Origin: Calliopsis andreniformis
Taxonomy: Eukaryota; Arthropoda; Insecta; Hymenoptera; Andrenidae
NCBI RefSeq assembly: GCF_051401765.1
Contig: NC_135071.1
Coordinates: forward strand, 13,618,961 to 13,682,960
Length of the DNA stretch: 64,000 nt
Direction of reading: 5' to 3'
The notes under the pieces are model-generated. The model was given only the letters and a program-made list of their open reading frames with translations, did not search any database and was not told the DNA's origin. A program made the translations under genes and the position numbers. Below, piece after piece: positions 57,179-64,000 of the stretch (position 1 is the stretch's first letter; each line of letters opens with the position of its first letter).

Positions 57179-57924
57179 AGTTGTAAACTGTTTTATTGCT
57201 TTATTAAAGTAAGTTTCGAATTGTGAAATATTGGAAGCTCTCCGCCTTTCTAGAGATTCAAGACAGCATGTAAAGTTACTACATTAGGATCTGAAGGTAC
57301 AGATGGATTAGCCAGTCGGGTCAATCTGGAACACCTGGGCGACTTAAATCATGTCAGTCATTAGGAATCAATAGAAATGACTGCAGTTTTCGATTGGCGT
57401 GAAGTGCTACATGGATAGCTGATTCAAGTGCTAGACTTGTCTCGCTTCGACAGTAGTGTTGACAAAGCTTGTCTCTAAGATACTTAAAACGTGTGTAGCA
57501 TGAAGAGAAAGTTATAGCAATCTTACCACCCTGTCTGAATCCTCCACCTCTCTTCCCTCGGACAGGAAACCCACAGATTATATTCTCAAAGATTCTCCTC
57601 TCCCAGCTCGACGTATCAAAGGGATAATGTCTGTTCCCTCACTGGCCAGCTTTTAATCCAGATGTTCTGCCTCTGAGAAACGAATTGTCTCTCCTGCTTA
57701 TTAATTACTGAATTCCTTAAGCAAGGGTCCAGCAAGTATGTCTAAAATGAGAACTTTATGCTGATTTGTTTGAAAATCATCATTCAAGTAATCTTTTATA
57801 ATTCATTCATTCCTTCCTACGATGTTAAACTTCTTTTTTTATCATGAAGGGCCTGATAATCATAATGCATATCTTGTTCCTCATTATTCTTCTGCTTATC
57901 TTGATCTCTTCGTCCCACCTCACA
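57179..57924. other. Non-coding stretch
   Basis: No feature recognised. Confidence 0.4.
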
Positions 57925-58560
57925 CTTCAATTAAATGTATCGATTTGAAAACCTTGGGGGTCTCTCCACCACACGTCATGCTTTAACCACATGCTACGGT
58001 ACAGAAATTCGAAAGATTTCTTCATTTCACATAATATTTCACACCGGATGTAGAGTTTTGGGAACCAAGACTCTACTGCATATTATAGTTCTACTGGCTG
58101 TAGAGGTTCAGAAACCGTAGAAAATTCCTTGCCATACATTCTTCAAACTGGATTTAGTCTCTGAAGATCCAAGATGGTGCCTCCACCGAACACCATATTT
58201 CTACTAGATGTAGAGTCTCGGAAACACGAAGGCTTTCTTACCTCACATCGTACTTCACTTGGATGTGTCGACTTGTAAACCACGAAGCCCTCCTTACCAC
58301 GCATTCTACTTCGATTGGATGTGGTAGTTCTGGAATCATGAAGGTCTTCTTACTTCACGTCGTACTTCTTGATGTATCAGCTTAGGAACCAACACGGTTC
58401 CCTTCTTCTAGGTCTAGCAAGTCAGGGATTAGAAGGACTACCTATGCTGCTATTAGCAATATCAGCTCAGAACCGAGACGGTCCCTTTGTCGCGAGTTGT
58501 ACTTACTTCTCCTGGATGTCATGACTCAGAAGTCACAAGAACTTCGACGCCATTATTGAA
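57925..58560. repeat. Degenerate ~55-bp tandem array, about 10 units
   Basis: A unit with GGATGTAGAG, a GGAAACCACGAAG-like piece, CTTCCTTACC and CACRTCGTACTTC recurs. The GGATG landmarks are at 58046, 58096, 58150, 58206, 58261, 58317 and 58370, spacing 50-56 bases. The right side is more degenerate. Not coding. Confidence 0.85.
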
Positions 58561-60050
58561 TGCAGCGGCTCAGAGGTCATGCTGATTCCTCTAGCATGCT
58601 TCTTTTTCTCAACGTGATCGTTTTACTCGCAAAGGAGACCCAACTTAAGTGGGCCGCAGACTTTTCTTCGTACCATCTATACTGTCACAGGTAGAATTGT
58701 GAGTAGACCTCAGAAAGCCCTACATGGAGGTGACTTAGGTTACTTAGGTGAATTTCAGTCGAATGATTCTCGAAGTTCACCCCAACGAATATTGTGTCTA
58801 ATATTTCGTTACATATGAACATCAATTTCATCAGAGTTTTTGATACTCCATTAGTTTCCTCCAATTTTCAACACTTGTATCTTCAGAATAGTTGAGTGTC
58901 TATCTACAACAGTACGAGTATCATCAGAAAGGATATCACATTTTTCTCGCCAGATACTAAAGTCAAACCTGACCTAACCCAACTCAGACCTCTTCTGAAC
59001 CTGACCTAACTCTCAGAATCTCTACCTCCAAAATACTTAAGTATCTTCCTTCGACACTTTACGAGCAGCCACAAGGGTCAGGTCTCCCTGTTATATAATT
59101 CGCGCACACGAATTTCCCTTCACATTTTATCGTATTTCCAAAGTTAATATAGACGTAGAATTATTCACGTAAATAATAACACACAGTGGTTGATAATGTT
59201 TTATAACGAAACGTATTTGTGTGCAGGAATGCGGGGAGCATTATTTAAACAGGTGTATTACTTTATCCGATAACGAGAGGATCGTGCTCGTTATTGTAAC
59301 GACCTGTGACATCAAAACTGTTGTCTGTGACAAAGTGCTCGTTTGCTTATCTGAAATTACGCAGTTGCACTAGCGAGCTTGTGCTTTTTGGAATTTTTTG
59401 ATTGTTCACGTTTTTCGTGATTGAAGGGACGCACGGAATGTGATATCGTTTGTTTAATTATACAGCATATCGTTGCAGAGAGTGTTAATTAATTATACCT
59501 TGCTTTGTGAACAATTTTTTGCTGATATTACTTTATTTTTGAGTTGTTTTAGAATTATACCTAAACACGTGTGTTTATATAAATATAGCTACCATGTGAC
59601 TAATTAGGAGGAAATTATCTGGAACATCCTGGATTATCTAGATTTCATCTAGAGCCCATTTTTCGAAATCCAACGTTTTAAATCGGTACCAAAACAAAGC
59701 ATACAGTATCAGTTTTTAAAATCTACTCTTAATATTGCATAAGAACCTCTCAGAAAGTACAAAGGATCGTTTTTTATAAGTTTAACAAAGCAGCTGAATT
59801 TTCCCAGAATGTCTCATAAATTTATAAGCACATATAGTGTCATTATATTTTTGATTTTAGTAAAAAATGATCACACAATTTTTTAATTAAAGAAGTAATG
59901 GTAAACAAAAAGTTTTACTAAATTTTTTTTAGCTTCGATCAAATACTTCAAGATACACATCCCAGAAGCAATTTATTATGCGTGAGGTGCGGTAGCGAGG
60001 CATAAAGACGAGCCACCGTCTCTTTATTTCATTTCATGTCCTTTCGCCCG
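58561..60050. other. Non-coding stretch
   Basis: AT-rich after 59050; CCTGACCTAACCC-type repeats at 58968-59015. No gene recognised. Confidence 0.4.
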
Positions 60051-60185
60051 CTGCTACTTTATTGCGAAATTCATTTATGTTGTCGGCCCGCTTGAGAGCC
60101 TGGCAGACACCCTAAAAGGGAATAAAAGCCGTAATAATTGAAGTCATGACGAACCAAAGCGCTCATTAACCCTCTTGATCTTTGA
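60051..60185. promoter_or_regulatory. Candidate enhancer-like block
   Basis: Contains TTTATTGCGAAATTCATTTA (Hox-type), AAAGCCGTAATAATTG, AGCGCTCATTAA and GATCTTTGATTCATTAA (TCF/LEF-type) within about 130 bases of GC-moderate sequence. Non-coding. Function is inference from motif clustering. Confidence 0.25.
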
Positions 60186-61800
60186 TTCATTAAAAAGCAT
60201 TAAGGATACTAAAATCAATTTCCATTGGTACGAAAATATTTGCATTTATATTAGATTAAATACATAGTTAGAAGCTATTCAATTTGGAAAAAATTGACAA
60301 ATTACAGATTAGATCCAATAAGAACCTTCATTGCTAGTAATGTGGTTTCTGATTGGCTTTAAGCGTTCTTCTGAATCCTACGATTGGTTCAGTTAGAGGG
60401 GCGAGATTATTTATCGATCAATCATGTCTGAGTTAATATTAAGTACCTTCAGCTAGGGGTATGTTTTCTTTCAAGATATGCGTACATTTGTATAAGCAGT
60501 AAGAGTAAAAAAATAACTAGTGGGGAATTATCCTAGTGTGTAACTATGCATAGTTTTTCAATTTCTTTCAAGTAGTTTAGGTTATGTTTCCAACTATAAA
60601 TTTCCACGCATATCGCGTGCACAGTATCAAAATTTTCACAGTGAAAGGGTAAGATTTTGTTAAATATAGACTCTTAAAAATAGACTAAAATTGTTTCTGG
60701 AAAGGATTAGATCCGTTTAGAGTATCAGGAAATAGATTTGTTCAGTTAAGACAACATGAGATCACAATCTGGGCAAGGTGAAGTCTTATATTCTAGAAAT
60801 CGAGCAAAGAGTGATTCGCGTCTGGAAAGGTATCAAAACATGTAGTAAATAGTGTGTTTTCTTATTTTTGCCGTGTCAGCAGGTTTCAGCAATCTCTCTT
60901 AGTCACGTAGTTTGAAACATCCTGTAAAACGCGTGCCCGTGGACAGATGCATATCCTGGTGCATATGAACTCGACCGGCCGCAATATATTACCTCGCGCG
61001 ATGTCTCGTGCAATTTACGTACGATTATGCAGATATGCCCGAAGTGCGCCCACGTATGCACGCCTCTCCCAGAACAGAGAGATGGGGAGGAGGAGTGAAA
61101 AAGAGAGAGAGAGAATCGGAGAAATGGAGAGGTTATAATCAACGATACCAGACGTCTGTCTCTGTTTTTCATACTATCGTCATCCACTATTACTGCGTCG
61201 TTTAAACGATCTTCTATTAACTAACTCCAAATTATCTGCCTATATTATTTAGCCGAAATCATTTGCGCGATTTTACTCAGCTCGCAAATTCAATGAACCA
61301 GCGCGGCTTTTGTAGAGGAAATTTGATGTGCTTGTTGGGTGCAAGTCAATTGTTGGGAGGGAACAATTCAAATTCTTGCTGGAAAAATTTATTTGAGTTC
61401 GGGTACTTTAGTACATAACCTCACTTTTAGTGATCTACATATGTAGAAGTTTGGAGAGAGAACTGGTTTAAAATGCATATTATCAAGCATACACATGTAT
61501 AGCACAGTTTTTATGCTCTTAATATCAACTTACTATTAATTTAAACAAGTTAGTCGTTTTGCTCGTTACTTGTTTTAGACATGTACTCCCTTTGCAATTC
61601 TAAAAGTGGCATGTGGCCACTAAACTGGTATTGGTCTACGCGTTTCTGTTTACGTTACACGTGAGAAGGTCGAGTAAGATTGCTGATACCGGCTTCAAGT
61701 ACTCGTTTTCACAATTCCCACGTTTATTCCAAAATGGTATACCGTATTTTTTTCTCTTTTTTTCACTTCAATTGCCAATTTATGATGCTAGTTAAATTTA
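60186..61800. other. Non-coding stretch
   Basis: AT-rich with a GC-richer part at 60900-61140 that ends in a short GA-rich run. No gene recognised. Confidence 0.4.
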
Positions 61801-61804
61801 ACGA

Positions 61805-61865
61805 AAGAAGGCTTCTGAAAGAGGTTAGAAGCCTTCTTAGAAGGCTTAGAAAAGGTTAGAAGAGG
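61805..61865. repeat. 12-bp perfect hairpin followed by AGAAGGTTAG repeats
   Basis: AAGAAGGCTTCT at 61805-61816 pairs with AGAAGCCTTCTT at 61827-61838 over a 10-base loop. It continues into GGCTTAGAAAAGGTTAGAAG-type short repeats. Confidence 0.8.
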
Positions 61866-62163
61866 TTAGAAAATTCACATTTAGCGTTCCTGATAGGCAT
61901 AAAAAATAACCTACAGAACTAATAGCAACTTTAAATAAGCAGTCCCAATATCAATCGATTTGAATCTGTGTTACAATTTTCATGTTGTTTTATCAAACTT
62001 AGCCAAATGTAAGTTTAAAGTAAGGTTAGTTCGTTAAAAAAGGCACACATGCGCAGATCGTTTCAAAATGGCGTATGACAAAATTAGAAGAACGTTTGCA
62101 GAGATTAGGGTCGTGAATGAGAAAATCGAAACTCGGAAGCGGTCTCGCCAGGGTGAAACTCAC

Positions 62164-62404
62164 CTTTGGGTGTAGAAACGCGCGCGTAATACTCGTGTGT
62201 AACAGGAAAAGGGGGCTCGAGGGGAAAATTCGAGCGGGCCAGATAACGGCCGGCTACGGACACGTGTAGAAGCGTGCAGCCCATTAATGCGAACGTGTCG
62301 TGTTGATCTATCATTGTCCTGTAGGCAACGGTGATATACACATCTGAGGTTGATACATAATAGATCGCGAACGCAGCCTGGTACGACGCAAATAGCGGTT
62401 GCAA
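62164..62404 (-). CDS. Possible minus-strand exon, product unknown
   Basis: A GC-richer open stretch ends at a good donor (CCAAAG|GTGAGTTTC, exon end at 62164). The frame includes TMIDQHDTFALMGCTLLHVS and EPPFPVTHEYYARVSTP. I recognise no domain, and the upstream edge has no clear acceptor. It could be a first exon of a minus-strand gene or a chance frame. Confidence 0.15.
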
Positions 62405-64000
62405 CCCGCGAATGTACGTTCTCTATATACTGGGTGGCTTAAAAATATCTGCAAATACTCATCTATTTCACAGGACTCACACTCATCCTTTATTCACTAT
62501 ATGAATGTCTCATAAGTCTCTCTTATTCACAAAAAAGAGAATAAGAAAGAAGAATACCTTTGGAAATTGATAAAACTCTAAATCTGCTATCTCTTGATAT
62601 GCTAAAGTAGAGAGTTAGACCCTCTCTTGAAGAGTTGTTTATACACAAATTGCACTAAATAAAGAGTTGGATGTTTAGGGGATCACAGTAGTTCAAGCTG
62701 CTATTCGTTTAAAAAAGAGACACCCGATAGATAGGCTGATTTTGTGTCGCTAGATCTCGCTTTTCGCTATTTCTATTCCGCGCGTTTCTCTGGCTCATGC
62801 ACACGCGTGTGGAAACGTGCGAGCGGGTAGCCAGTGGTTTTGCGACCTCACGACCGGTTCTTGAATGAGGCTGCGAATGAGCTTAGATCGTTTACAGAGA
62901 TCGAACCTCAGCGCAGAGTCTCGATACAGATCAGAAAGGGAACCGAAAATATACTGACGGAGCTATTTTTATCTGCGCCTACGTGAGGCTATTTTGGACC
63001 ACTGATCCCACGTAAAACGCGTATCAATTAAGGGAATAAGTGCTCTTGCCTAGAATTCCTAGCATTGGACATCCTCACAGATAATCTTCAACATCCTCGA
63101 AACGACACTTGAATACAGTTATTTGGATACCAGAGGTTTGATATTGGATTGTAAATCATTGTTCGAGATGAAGTATGGTAGCTGTCCAGGTGTGTAGATA
63201 ATATCTGAAACTAAATTCTGTTTTTATTTTAGAGTATATGAGTTGTGGCCTAAAGGACACCGTAAAATAGAGGACTCCTGGGAGAATTTAGGAACAATAG
63301 AAAACTTGATAGCACGTTGCTGAACTAGATAAGGTGTCAGCTAACGTGGAATACTAAAAAATAGATGCACATCCTCCAGCTGAACCTAGGTTCCTGAGGA
63401 CCTTGTCAGCTTTTAGACTATCAGATGTTTTTCTTGGGGAAGCAGACCTCAGGTGCTTGGACTCAATTTGAGACAAATGCTTACACCATACCCTAGGTAC
63501 AGTATATTTCAGTAATCCTCATACGATTTCCTTTTCGAATGCTTTCTAAAATCGCGTTAGGTTCATCGTAGGTAGGCTCATAGTGACTCAGAAGAAACTG
63601 GGCGTCCAAAAGCAAGAGGTCCCACTAGGTCCCACCTGAGTCAAGAGCAACTATCATAACAAGCTACAAAAGAGAACGAATCTCCGCCATGATCTCTTTT
63701 AAGATTCTTCGAACCTATCGTCACATCAGAGACCCTTTCAGAATCGATTTATTACTGCTTTCCATGTTTCTGTTGATAGTGAAGTGAGCCGAATTAGCGA
63801 GGCAACAGAAAAGACCAGAATTTTGATCCGAGCGCTATGGAATTAAATCACTCTTCATTTTAACGGTAGGCGAAGTTCGCAGAGTTTGAAGTTCCCGGGC
63901 TAACTCGATTAATGGATACTCGGTTTGCACGGGATTACTCGTGGCTCCGTAATTGACTCTAATTCACACTGAAAACTCGTGACTAATGATACAGCAAATT
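62405..64000. other. Non-coding stretch to the window edge
   Basis: Begins with an ATACTGGGTGGCTTAAAAAT piece (62429) that resembles a mariner-type terminus. A GC-richer part lies at 62740-63010. No gene recognised. Confidence 0.4.

Noticed and set aside
1..64000. tRNA genes
   Set aside because: I looked for GGTTCGANNCC-type B boxes with a paired acceptor stem and found none convincing; tRNAscan-SE would settle this.

Overview
This is an animal nuclear genome window, most likely from an insect and probably a hymenopteran (bee, wasp or ant type). The evidence is an Integrator subunit 12 gene with short introns, an AT-rich background broken by CpG-rich patches that are not CpG-depleted, and remnants of mariner-type elements with TACAGGGTG-like ends. 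The assignment to Hymenoptera is inference. There is no bacterial gene organisation, no rRNA, and no tRNA that I could recognise.

Left end (1-3.2 kb): an AT-rich stretch with four consecutive short perfect stem-loops (381-508), a decayed transposase 3' end on the minus strand (904-1100), and the one gene I can identify with confidence. That gene is IntS12 on the minus strand (three exons, 2937 down to 1516). Its PHD-finger codons are split by the first intron, and all eight zinc ligands are present once exons 1 and 2 are joined.

Middle-left (3.2-10.1 kb): mostly non-coding, with a G-quadruplex-type patch near 4.0 kb, a possible small coding exon at 8091-8262, and a CpG-rich block from about 8.27 to 10.06 kb. 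The block looks like the promoter and 5' untranslated exon(s) of a plus-strand gene (donor-like sites at 8599 and 10064). It contains two short-period tandem arrays.

Rest of the window (10.1-64 kb): no convincing coding gene. The best explanation is one very long plus-strand intron, or intron plus intergenic DNA. A textbook recursive-splicing sequence at 30202|30203 (polypyrimidine tract, CAG|GTAAGT) is followed by an 88-nt open stretch that ends at a second donor. This DNA holds GC-richer islands that look like regulatory elements, many degenerate AAATTTTC-type arrays, several long inverted repeats, and tandem duplications.

The most distinctive element is a small dispersed transposon family of about 170 bp. 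Its ends read CAGTGTTGTCTCGATA. More than 35 recognisable ends lie between 16.6 and 56.4 kb, repeatedly paired head-to-tail-inverted about 145-150 bp apart, and one copy has a near-perfect 8-bp flanking duplication of hAT type. A second small element is nested inside two of its copies.
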